DNA of 18,744 bases from Bacteroidales bacterium (GTDB lineage Bacteria; Bacteroidota; Bacteroidia; Bacteroidales; UBA4181). The position numbers and the translations under genes were made by a program. The stretch is from contig JAITTD010000244.1 in the NCBI GenBank assembly GCA_031287245.1, positions 1-18,744 on the forward strand, read 5' to 3'. The notes beneath the pieces were generated by a model that saw only the letters and a program-made list of their open reading frames with translations, was not told where the DNA came from and searched no databases. Positions 8,420 through 15,115 of the stretch are shown in pieces. How positions within the stretch are numbered: the stretch's first letter is position 1; every line of letters starts with the position of its first letter.

Positions 8420-8453
8420 GAAAACACCGAATAGGCGACTATTCGGTGTTTTT
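8420..8453 (+). terminator. Intrinsic terminator of rpoC
   Basis: The perfect stem AAAACACCGAATA (8421-8433) pairs with 8440-8452. One more G-C pair closes a GCGA tetraloop of the GNRA type, and a T-run overlaps the 3' arm. It lies 47 nt after the rpoC stop and separates rpoC from the RNA gene downstream. Confidence 0.85.
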
Positions 8454-8541
8454 GTTTGGTGACCGTGCGCACTTTCTGAACACAATCAGAAAATTTTTGT
8501 GATTTTTTTTGCAAAAAAGAATACCGTATCAAAATAATCCC

Positions 8542-8549
8542 TATATTTG
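8542..8549 (+). promoter_or_regulatory. -7 box upstream of the structured RNA
   Basis: TATATTTG followed by C matches the Bacteroidetes -7 consensus. No good TTTG stands at the usual distance; the best TTTG-like run (8508-8511) is too far upstream. Transcription would start near 8556, about 60 nt before the RNA rod. It is the only clear promoter I see before the BspA-like gene. Confidence 0.5.
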
Positions 8550-8615
8550 CGTTTAAATGTCAAAAATAGTATTGAAACAGATGAATAGATAAAACAAAGA
8601 TAATCATACATATAG

Positions 8616-8782
8616 GAAAGCGTTAGCTTTATTCTGGTTTTTCGAAGCTTAGACAATTTCAAAAAACTACCATGAATAGGTAATAACGCTCACGTGCTGC
8701 GTGGGCTTATTTATTTGGTAGTTTAGGTAGTCTAAGACCTCGAAAAACGAATAAAGATACAGTCCCACGCTTTCTGTTTTTT
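8616..8782 (+). ncRNA. ssrS: Rod-shaped structured RNA, probable 6S RNA (6S-Flavo type)
   Basis: The transcript folds on itself along 159 nt. Pairings are 8616-8623 with 8767-8774 (8 bp), 8627-8634 with 8749-8756 (8 bp), 8637-8645 with 8740-8748 (9 bp), 8648-8654 with 8730-8736 (7 bp), 8664-8671 with 8717-8724 (8 bp), and an apical hairpin 8682-8694 with 8700-8711 (12 bp, one bulged C, one G-U). Asymmetric bubbles lie at 8655-8663/8725-8729 and 8672-8681/8712-8716. Six T follow the basal stem (8777-8782), so the RNA can end there. Length, single rod, internal bubble and 3' T-run fit 6S RNA, which binds the housekeeping RNA polymerase as a promoter mimic. The family name rests on shape and partial memory of Bacteroidetes 6S sequences. 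The alternative is a cis-acting leader of the gene at 8849. Confidence 0.6.
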
Positions 8783-8848
8783 ATAAAATAACCGCCGACT
8801 TGAGACTGGGGGCAAAAATCATCAATAATTCAAAAAAAATAACCAACC

Positions 8849-11521
8849 ATGAAAAAGATTTTTACAGTTTTTTGCCTCTTTGTGGCAAGCCTGTTCTATG
8901 CGCAGGCGTATGATTTTTTCGCAGTAAATGACGATGGTGTGCCGATTTATTACGACATCGATGAAAGCAATGCCTCCGTAACCTATGACTACTGGGGCTG
9001 TTACAGTGGCAACGTTGTGATACCGCAAACAGTAACCCATAATGGTGCTTCCTTTGCGGTGGCGTCTATTCATCAGGATGCTTTTGCTTATTGCAGCGAT
9101 TTGACCTCTGTTACCATACCAGAGAGCGTTACATACATTGGATCTTGGGCTTTTTTCAAATGCTACGGTCTTACTTCTGTTACCATCCCTAAGGGTGTTA
9201 CAAGCCTTGGAACGGACGTTTTTTTTGATTGCAGCGGTCTTACGTCAATTGATGTGGCTACTGATAATTTAATGTTTAAATCCCTTGATGGGGTGCTCTA
9301 CACCAAAAATCAGGATATCTTAATATGCTATCCGGCAGGGAAACAAGGCACATCATTTGCCATTCCTGAGAGCGTTACGAGCATTGGGAGTTCTGCTTTT
9401 TCCGGTTGCATCGGTCTTACGTCTGTTTCTATTCCTGAGAGCGTTACGAGCATTGGGAGTTCTGCTTTTAGGGGTTGCAGTGGTCTTACTTCTGTTTACA
9501 CTCGAAATCCTTTTCCGCAAACCATAGATGTTGTATTTTCCGGTGTCAATTTGGCAAATGTTCACCTGCACGTTCCTGCTTGCGCCCTGTCTGCCTATCA
9601 AACAGCCGATGTATGGAAAGATTTTGCCACTATTACCGGCGAGGACGAGTTTTCGTGCAATCTAAACGTATGGCACATTGGCAGTCCGACGGCAGCCGAT
9701 GTGACGGCTACGTATGATGGCAGCACTCTTACCATCAGTGGTACAGGGAATATGCAAAGTTGGGGTTATTCTGCCACTCCGTGGTATGGCTACCGCAGTA
9801 ACATTACTTCTGTGGTTGCCAATAATGGCATTACAAGCATTGGCGAGTGTGCTTTTCAGGGTTGCAGCAGTCTTACCTCTGTTACCATTCCTGAGGGTGT
9901 TACAAGCATTGGCGAGTATGCTTTTCAGGGTTGCAGCAGTCTTACTTCTGTTACCATTCCTGAGAGCGTTACAAGCATTGGGAGTCTTTCTTTTAGCAAT
10001 TGCAGCAGCCTTACCTCTGTTGCCATTCCTGAGAGTGTAACAAGCATTGGGAATCTTGCTTTTAGCAATTGCAGCAGCCTTGCCACAATTGATGTAGTTT
10101 CTGATAATTTAACGTTTAAATCTGTTAATGGGGTGCTCTACACCAAAAATCAGGATACCTTAATATGTTATCCGAAAGGGAAACAAGGCACATCATTTGC
10201 CATCCCCGAGGGCGTTACAAGCATTTGGGATTATGCTTTTAGTGATTGCAGCGGTCTTATGTCTGTTACCATTCCTGAGGGCGTTACAAGCCTTGGGAAT
10301 AGTGCTTTTTCCGGTTGCAGTGGTCTTATTTCTGTTACCATTCCTGAGGGCGTTACAAGCATTGGGAATAGTGCTTTTTTCAGTTGCAGCGGTCTTACGT
10401 CTGTTGCCATCCCCGAGGGTGTTACAAGCATTGGGAATGGAACTTTTGATGGTTGCAACGGTCTTACCTCTGTTACCATTCCAGAGGGCGTTACAAGCAT
10501 TGGGGATGCTGCTTTTATGGGTTGCAGCGGTCTTAGTTCTGTTACCATTCCTGAGAGCGTTACAAGCCTTGGACGTTATGCTTTTAGTAATTGCAGCGGT
10601 CTTACGTCTGTTACCATTCCTGAGGGCGTTACGAGCATTGGAAATTTTGCTTTTTCCGGTTGCAGCGGTCTTATTTCTGTTTACACTCGAAATCCTTTTC
10701 CGCTATCATATGTATTTGACGATGTCAAATTGGCAAATGTTCACCTGTACGTTCCTGCTTGTGCGCTGTCTGCTTATCAAAATGCCGATGGGTGGAAAGA
10801 TTTTGGCGCTATTACTGGCGTGGAAGAGTTTTCGTGTACGGTAAGTTATGTGGTCACCTTCGATGCCACCGGCGGCAGCCCCACCCCTGCACCACAAACG
10901 ATAGAGCAGGGCGAGAAAGCCACCCCACCCGCCACTCCCACCCGCACAGGCTACACCTTCGCCGGCTGGTACAAGGAAGCAGCGCTTACCACTGTTTGGA
11001 ACTTCGCCACCGATGTAGTAACCGGCAATATTACGCTGTATGCCAAATGGACAGCCAACGCAGCCGATAAATACACGGGAACATTCTATCTCGTACAGGG
11101 CAATACCTACGACATCCAACAGATAACGGCAGGCAGCACAGCCTCCAAGCCCGCCGACCCGGTGCGCGAGGGTTATACCTTCGCCGGCTGGTACAACGGC
11201 GAGTTCCTGTGGAATTTCAGCAGTCCTGTTACCGGCAACCTGTCGCTCACCGCCAAATGGAAAGAGGGCATCACCGGCTACGAGGATGAATTGCAAATCA
11301 CCACCAACCTACACCCCAACCCGTTCACCGGCACGCTGCACCTTATCGGTGCGGAGGGCTGCGTGTTGCAGGTCATCACGGTAAACGGCGCGGTAGTGCA
11401 CATGCAAAAGGTAGTAAATCCGGACGAAACGATAAATCTGGAAAAACTGCCCGCAGGTATGTATTTCTTCCGGTTGGAAAAGGATGGGAAGACAAAAACG
11501 ATAAAGGCGGTGAAAAATTGA
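8849..11521 (+). CDS. BspA-like leucine-rich repeat surface protein, T9SS cargo
   Basis: 890 residues. Residues 1-20 form a Sec signal peptide ending AQA. Two arrays of 23-residue BspA-type repeats (LRR_5; consensus VTSIGxxAFxGCSGLTSVTIPEG) hold about 5 and 11 units. Each array contains one longer GVLYTKNQD insert and ends with the same capping block (YTRNPFP to DEFSC or EEFSC). A short linker domain with LTISGTGNMQ separates them. Two InlB/Flg_new beta-grasp repeats follow (about 668-735 and 742-808, each with GYTFAGWY and AKW). The end (about 816-890, HPNPF to KAVKN) is a type A T9SS sorting domain, which directs export across the outer membrane and anchoring. Such proteins are adhesins or binding proteins; the ligand is unknown. 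The A-rich leader before the ATG supports this start. Large open frames on other strands here are artefacts of the repeats. Confidence 0.9.
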   Translation: MKKIFTVFCLFVASLFYAQAYDFFAVNDDGVPIYYDIDESNASVTYDYWGCYSGNVVIPQTVTHNGASFAVASIHQDAFAYCSDLTSVTIPESVTYIGSWAFFKCYGLTSVTIPKGVTSLGTDVFFDCSGLTSIDVATDNLMFKSLDGVLYTKNQDILICYPAGKQGTSFAIPESVTSIGSSAFSGCIGLTSVSIPESVTSIGSSAFRGCSGLTSVYTRNPFPQTIDVVFSGVNLANVHLHVPACALSAYQTADVWKDFATITGEDEFSCNLNVWHIGSPTAADVTATYDGSTLTISGTGNMQSWGYSATPWYGYRSNITSVVANNGITSIGECAFQGCSSLTSVTIPEGVTSIGEYAFQGCSSLTSVTIPESVTSIGSLSFSNCSSLTSVAIPESVTSIGNLAFSNCSSLATIDVVSDNLTFKSVNGVLYTKNQDTLICYPKGKQGTSFAIPEGVTSIWDYAFSDCSGLMSVTIPEGVTSLGNSAFSGCSGLISVTIPEGVTSIGNSAFFSCSGLTSVAIPEGVTSIGNGTFDGCNGLTSVTIPEGVTSIGDAAFMGCSGLSSVTIPESVTSLGRYAFSNCSGLTSVTIPEGVTSIGNFAFSGCSGLISVYTRNPFPLSYVFDDVKLANVHLYVPACALSAYQNADGWKDFGAITGVEEFSCTVSYVVTFDATGGSPTPAPQTIEQGEKATPPATPTRTGYTFAGWYKEAALTTVWNFATDVVTGNITLYAKWTANAADKYTGTFYLVQGNTYDIQQITAGSTASKPADPVREGYTFAGWYNGEFLWNFSSPVTGNLSLTAKWKEGITGYEDELQITTNLHPNPFTGTLHLIGAEGCVLQVITVNGAVVHMQKVVNPDETINLEKLPAGMYFFRLEKDGKTKTIKAVKN
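9064..9500 (+). repeat. First array of 69-bp coding repeats (5 units)
   Basis: Each 69-bp unit codes for one 23-residue LRR. The unit around GAGAGCGTTACGAGCATTGG recurs almost exactly at 9370 and 9440. Near-identity at DNA level suggests recent duplication. Confidence 0.8.
9829..10680 (+). repeat. Second array of 69-bp coding repeats (11 units)
   Basis: Eleven LRR units of 69 bp, interrupted once by the longer GVLYTKNQD unit at about 10081-10210. The blocks TCTGTTACCATTCCTGAG and GGCGTTACAAGCATTGG recur with few changes. Long identical stretches would allow copy-number change by slippage or recombination without loss of frame. Confidence 0.85.
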
Positions 11522-11531
11522 GGAATGGATA

Positions 11532-11586
11532 GTGATACAATGGTGATACAATGGTGAAACAATAGTGATACAATGGTGATACATTG
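11532..11586. repeat. Tandem 11-nt repeat, five copies of GTGATACAATG
   Basis: Copies start at 11532, 11543, 11554, 11565 and 11576; the third has GTGAAAC and the last ends CATTG. It begins 11 nt after the stop of the BspA-like gene. It is the same repeat family as at 6-66. Confidence 0.9.
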
Positions 11587-11592
11587 TTTTAT

Positions 11593-11624
11593 CGTTTGTC
11601 CGTTCATTCGTTTGTCCGTTCATT
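11593..11624. repeat. Two exact copies of a 16-nt unit
   Basis: CGTTTGTCCGTTCATT occurs at 11593-11608 and again at 11609-11624. It lies directly after the 11-nt array and before the first hairpin element, between two convergent genes. Confidence 0.9.
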
Positions 11625-11636
11625 CGATTTATATAA

Positions 11637-11673
11637 GTGGCTGAATGTTGATTTTTTGATAACATTCAGCCAC
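11637..11673. repeat. Hairpin element, copy 1, downstream of ATPase
   Basis: A perfect 13-bp stem (GTGGCTGAATGTT, 11637-11649, pairs with 11661-11673) encloses an 11-nt T-rich loop. It lies 8 bp beyond the ATPase stop. The 25 bases from 11633 are identical to those from 13169, in the same orientation. It could act as a terminator for the two convergent genes, but the second copy argues for a repeat element. Confidence 0.85.
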
Positions 11674-11681
11674 CTATTTTA

Positions 11682-13106
11682 CTACACTCTCTCGAACAAG
11701 TCGTCCATAGTTACTTCCGATTGTATGCCTCCCCAATATTCGTTGTGTTTTGCGCCAAAGGTGCTTATCAGCGTAAAGTGGGTGGTTTTGCGCGTCTTTG
11801 TATCTTCTTGAAAAAGAGCGATTTTATTCCGAAAAGACTCGTCGTCGTGTTTGGTAATTCGGTATTCTTTTTTGGCATATTTCATTTCACAGACATTGAT
11901 AACGTTGTCTTTGCGGTCGATGAGCAAATCTATTTGCGCTCCGCTGTCATCGTTAAAATATCGCCACGACGAGGTAAAGGACAAAACACCTGAAATGCCG
12001 AGTTTCCGCCGAATTTGAGGTAAGTGCGCTATACACAGTTTTTCGAAGGAAAAACCGCACCATGCTTTGTAGGTCGAACTGTCGGCTGTATTTACCCAGT
12101 AATTTTCGGCTTTGTTTTTCACAGAATCAATAAATTTTAGGTAGAACATTGAATAAAAATCAATTAACTGATACAGCCGTTTTTTCTTTTTGTGGTTGAA
12201 ACTGTCGTCTATGCGAATAAAACCGCAAAGTTCCAGTTCTTCGAGCATGGTTGACAATCTGCCACCATTGGCTATTTTAGTGATTTGTATCATTTCATCG
12301 CGTGTCAATCCCTTGTTTTTCTTGCCAAGCGCTTTGATAATTTTAACGTAATTTTCGCTGTTTTTGAACAGGGAAGAAAATAATCGTGAAAATTCGTGTT
12401 TCAAAACTCCGTTTCTTGCAAAAAACAGATTGTCAATATTTTGCGACAGACCGATGCTGCGGTCTATTTGTTCCAGATAATAGGGTACCCCACCCATAAT
12501 CATATAACATTCACTGATTTGTATGCGTTTCATCATTATATTTCGCGATTTCAGAAACTGTTCGGTTTCCTGCAACGTGAACGGTTCGAGAAAAATCTGC
12601 CGTGTCACCCGATTGTGCAAACCGCCACGGCTATTGATAATCTTGTGTACAATCCATGAAGTGGCTGAACCGCAGGCAATGAGCAAAATATTCGATTTGG
12701 CAGACGCAAAACTGTTCCAAAAATACTCAAATGCTGACAAAAAGCCGGATTTATTGTTATCCAACCAAGGCAGTTCATCAAAAAACAGGACGATTTTTCT
12801 TTTCGTTGCCATATTTCCAATGTAATGTTGAAGTTGCAAAAATGCTTCTTGCCAATCAGTTATGGCAGGATAAGGATAGCCGCTGTAAGTGTTGATGGCG
12901 GCATTAAAATTTTTCAGTTGAGCCGCCTTTGTTGCGTTTTCGGCGCCGGAAAGATAAAATGCAAACTTATTGCGAAAACATTCGCGGATGAGAAACGTTT
13001 TCCCTACCCTTCGCCGTCCGCAAATCACTACAAACTCTGCTTTATTGGAATGATAGTATTCTTCGAGCAGCCGTTGCTCTCTTTTCCGACCAATTATGGT
13101 GTTCAT
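11682..13106 (-). CDS. AAA-family ATPase with C-terminal PD-(D/E)XK-like domain (DUF234 type)
   Basis: 474 residues, typical length for the ATPase_2/DUF234 group. Walker A is GRRRVGKT (30-37) and Walker B is VLFFDE with D110 and E111. A central LEPFTLQETEQFL region and a winged-helix-like stretch (RDEMIQITKIANGGRLSTMLEEL) follow. The C terminus has D393, E407 and K409 arranged as QIDLLID...EMKY, like a PD-(D/E)XK nuclease active site. Biochemical function is not established; a role in DNA handling or element maintenance is inference. The gene is visibly richer in A/T than rpoC, recR or the ketosynthase gene, suggesting transfer. Two near-identical hairpins stand just outside its ends. TAG and TAA follow each other in frame at its end. 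It has its own promoter at 13126-13157. Confidence 0.85.
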   Translation of the reverse strand: MNTIIGRKREQRLLEEYYHSNKAEFVVICGRRRVGKTFLIRECFRNKFAFYLSGAENATKAAQLKNFNAAINTYSGYPYPAITDWQEAFLQLQHYIGNMATKRKIVLFFDELPWLDNNKSGFLSAFEYFWNSFASAKSNILLIACGSATSWIVHKIINSRGGLHNRVTRQIFLEPFTLQETEQFLKSRNIMMKRIQISECYMIMGGVPYYLEQIDRSIGLSQNIDNLFFARNGVLKHEFSRLFSSLFKNSENYVKIIKALGKKNKGLTRDEMIQITKIANGGRLSTMLEELELCGFIRIDDSFNHKKKKRLYQLIDFYSMFYLKFIDSVKNKAENYWVNTADSSTYKAWCGFSFEKLCIAHLPQIRRKLGISGVLSFTSSWRYFNDDSGAQIDLLIDRKDNVINVCEMKYAKKEYRITKHDDESFRNKIALFQEDTKTRKTTHFTLISTFGAKHNEYWGGIQSEVTMDDLFERV

Positions 13107-13125
13107 GACTACATTATTTTTGGCG

Positions 13126-13157
13126 CAAAGTTATAAAAAAACATCGATTCAGCCAAA
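13126..13157 (-). promoter_or_regulatory. Promoter of the ATPase gene
   Basis: On the minus strand TTTG (13154-13157), 20 nt, then TAACTTTG (13126-13133). The -33 box is 11 bp from the second hairpin element. A fragment of that hairpin's arm (GATTCAGCCA, 13146-13155) lies over the -33 box. Confidence 0.7.
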
Positions 13158-13168
13158 TATATTTTTAA

Positions 13169-13213
13169 ATAAGTGGCTGAATGTTGATTTTTTTACCACA
13201 TTCAGCCACTTAT
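13169..13213. repeat. Hairpin element, copy 2, upstream of ATPase
   Basis: A 16-bp perfect stem (13169-13184 with 13198-13213) has a 13-nt T-rich loop. The left 25 bases equal those at 11633-11657, and 12 bases of the right arm are shared too. It sits between two divergent promoters, where a terminator would make little sense. Confidence 0.85.
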
Positions 13214-13235
13214 ATGTGAAATAAGAAAAGAAAAA

Positions 13236-13265
13236 TTGCTATTCAAAAAGTTTTCATTACATTTG
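13236..13265 (+). promoter_or_regulatory. Promoter of the CCC-motif membrane protein gene
   Basis: TTG (13236-13238), a 19-nt spacer, then TACATTTG (13258-13265). Transcription would start near 13272, about 27 nt before the ATG. Confidence 0.68.
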
Positions 13266-13298
13266 CACCCTGTTTAAATCCTTTAAAATCATCTATAC

Positions 13299-13646
13299 AT
13301 GGAAGAAAATTTTGCACCACAACAGCCACCCATACAACAGCCTCTGCCCAATTCAACAGCAGTGCTGGTATTGGGAATCCTGTCCATTGCGCCTTTCTGT
13401 TGCACCGGGGTAATAGGGCTGACATTAAGCATCATTGCACTGGTATTGGCGAGCAAAGCCGAAAAAGAATATCGCACCCATCCGGGAGTATATACGGTAT
13501 CGTCTTACAAAAACATGAATGCAGGGAAAATATGCGCCATTATCGGCACCTGCATGAGCGCTATTTACTTGGGTTATATCATCTTCTACCTGTTCATCAT
13601 CGGCACCGCACTGAGCGCCCTGCCGCTGTTTGAAATGTTTTCGTAA
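13299..13646 (+). CDS. CCC-motif small membrane protein (DUF4190-like)
   Basis: 115 residues. A Pro/Gln-rich N-terminal tail (about 1-18) is followed by two hydrophobic hairpins: residues 20-50 with the motif PFCCTG between membrane segments, and residues 73-110 after a cytoplasmic-type loop (SKAEKEYRTHPGVY to NMNAGKI). This pattern is common in Bacteroidetes proteins named for a cysteine motif; here only two adjacent Cys remain. Function is unknown. It has its own promoter and starts a plus-strand run that may include the ketosynthase-like gene 44 nt downstream, although that gap has a weak TTTTTG element. Confidence 0.65.
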   Translation: MEENFAPQQPPIQQPLPNSTAVLVLGILSIAPFCCTGVIGLTLSIIALVLASKAEKEYRTHPGVYTVSSYKNMNAGKICAIIGTCMSAIYLGYIIFYLFIIGTALSALPLFEMFS

Positions 13647-13690
13647 AGTACATCCCGTTTTTTCCTCATTTTTGCACGATAGACAACAAA

Positions 13691-14749
13691 ATGGACGTTT
13701 ATATACAATCGGCAGAGCAAATATCGGTACAGCCACCCTTATCGGATGCGTGGTTTGCCAGTCCGACGGAGCACGACAGAGTGTATGTGCGGGCGCAAGA
13801 GCCGGATTACAAGCAGTTGCTGAATCCCAACAAATCGCGGCGGATGGGTAAAATTCTGCGGCGAGCGGTGGTCAGTGCACAAAAAGCGGTGCAACAGTCC
13901 GGGATAGCGATGCCTGATGCCGTCATCAGCGGAACGGGCTTGGGATGCATTGAGAACACCGAGATATTCCTGACCGCCATGCTGAATGAAGGTGAGGAGT
14001 TTCTGCAACCCACGCATTTCATGCAGTCCACCCACAACACCGTCAGTTCACAGATTGCCATTGAGTTGCAATGTCGCGGCTACAATACCACCTATTCACA
14101 CAAAGGCATATCGTTTGACAGCGCGCTGCTGGATGCTTTCCTGCAATTTCGCGCAGGCACGATACACTCGGCTCTGGTGGGCGGATACGACGAGATGACA
14201 CCCAACTTTCAATTGATGCTCAGCCGATTGGGCGACTGGCGGAGAGACGGCGAAAATGTGAAACTGCGACACAATGAAGAAGCCTTTGCAGGCGAAACTT
14301 CGGTGAGCATGATGCTGAGCGACCATCTGACAAAGGGAAATACCCCCTTGTGCCGTGTGGAGGCTTTGGAAATGCTGTACAAACCGACTGCGAAACGATT
14401 GCAAGCATCGTTGGACCAAATTTTGCAGGAAAGCAACTGCACCTTGAGCGACATTGACGCAGTGATGACCGGCATGAATGGCAACAAATCCACTGACGAC
14501 CATTACCAAAATGCGATCAACGGCTTGTTTGCAGGACGTCCCACTGGATGCTACAAGCAAGTGTTCGGCGAATCATATACCGCATCGGGATTAGGAGTGT
14601 ATGCTTGTGCCGTATGCCTGCAAAAAGGCGAAATACCTGCACATTTGCTCTTGCAACAACCCACCGCATTGAAAAATGTACAACGAATACTGTTGTATCA
14701 CCAATACGACCTGAAAAATCACTCACTGATACTTCTGACCTCATGCTAA
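13691..14749 (+). CDS. Beta-ketoacyl synthase-like protein lacking the active-site Cys (chain-length-factor type)
   Basis: 352 residues with the KS thiolase fold seen in Bacteroidetes aryl polyene or flexirubin-type clusters. Visible parts are SGTGLGCIENTEIF (79-92), HFMQSTHNTVSSQIA (109-123), and YNTTYSHKGISFDSALLDA (131-149). In catalytic KS enzymes the nucleophilic Cys lies in that last segment; here it is G/I, with no Cys. A later TGMNGNKSTDD holds no clear catalytic His, and FGESYTASGLG (about 289-299) replaces the usual GHT-GAAG, so two of three catalytic positions look lost. It is therefore probably a partner subunit or chain-length factor. A catalytic KS, ACP and other pathway genes are missing from the window. 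Its last codons overlap the next gene's start, suggesting coupled translation. Confidence 0.7.
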   Translation: MDVYIQSAEQISVQPPLSDAWFASPTEHDRVYVRAQEPDYKQLLNPNKSRRMGKILRRAVVSAQKAVQQSGIAMPDAVISGTGLGCIENTEIFLTAMLNEGEEFLQPTHFMQSTHNTVSSQIAIELQCRGYNTTYSHKGISFDSALLDAFLQFRAGTIHSALVGGYDEMTPNFQLMLSRLGDWRRDGENVKLRHNEEAFAGETSVSMMLSDHLTKGNTPLCRVEALEMLYKPTAKRLQASLDQILQESNCTLSDIDAVMTGMNGNKSTDDHYQNAINGLFAGRPTGCYKQVFGESYTASGLGVYACAVCLQKGEIPAHLLLQQPTALKNVQRILLYHQYDLKNHSLILLTSC

Positions 14750-15096
14750 AACTCATTCTTCTTTCTACCATACAGAGCGCTTTTCTTTCATTTACGCAGG
14801 TTTTCCTGAAACTCGGATTAGAAAGAATGGAACCATTTGGCTTCAACCGGCAATTTTTCAAATCGGTGCTGCTCAACTGGCAGTTTGCCTCTTCGGGCAT
14901 CTGTGTAGCAGCGGCATCGTTCATTTGGTTCTACCTTGTCAAGCATTTTCCCTTGTCGGTCGCCTACCCGCTCGTCAGCATCAGTTATGTGTTCGGCATG
15001 CTCGCATCCATCGTCATTTTTAAGGAAACAGTGTCCGTTTCACGCTGGATTGGCGTAGGTTTCATCATGGTAGGAGTGGTATTTCTGACGAAATAG
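14743..15096 (+). CDS. Small four-helix DMT/EamA-like transporter subunit (ArnE/SMR-like)
   Basis: 117 residues with four hydrophobic segments (about 2-20, 38-58, 64-86 and 92-115). The segment with FPLSVAYPLVSISYVFGMLASIVIFKE resembles the third helix of small DMT proteins and ArnE/ArnF-type flippase subunits, which work as dimers. The substrate cannot be told; a lipid-linked product of the neighbouring ketosynthase pathway is a guess. The ATG at 14743 overlaps the upstream stop (ATGCTAA), so translation is probably coupled. The longer open frame upstream of this ATG is antisense-like noise inside the KS gene. It ends with TAG directly followed by TGA. The gene converges on the DUF1573 gene, with 19 nt between stops. 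Confidence 0.7.
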   Translation: MLKLILLSTIQSAFLSFTQVFLKLGLERMEPFGFNRQFFKSVLLNWQFASSGICVAAASFIWFYLVKHFPLSVAYPLVSISYVFGMLASIVIFKETVSVSRWIGVGFIMVGVVFLTK

Positions 15097-15115
15097 TGAT
15101 TCGATTGTGATACTT

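Noticed and set aside
9829..10680. CRISPR array.
   Set aside because: The 69-bp periodicity is fully coding, with no spacers of unrelated sequence and no cas genes.
9714..10844. Long plus-strand open frames within the LRR gene (to 10040 and 10197-10844).
   Set aside because: They arise because a 69-bp repeat lacks stops in a second frame. The products are low-complexity Leu/Ala repeats, and the BspA frame has signal peptide and sorting domain.
11637..11673. Simple bidirectional terminator between two convergent genes.
   Set aside because: Possible by position, but an almost identical hairpin at 13169-13213 lies between divergent promoters, and the T-run is in the loop, not after the stem.
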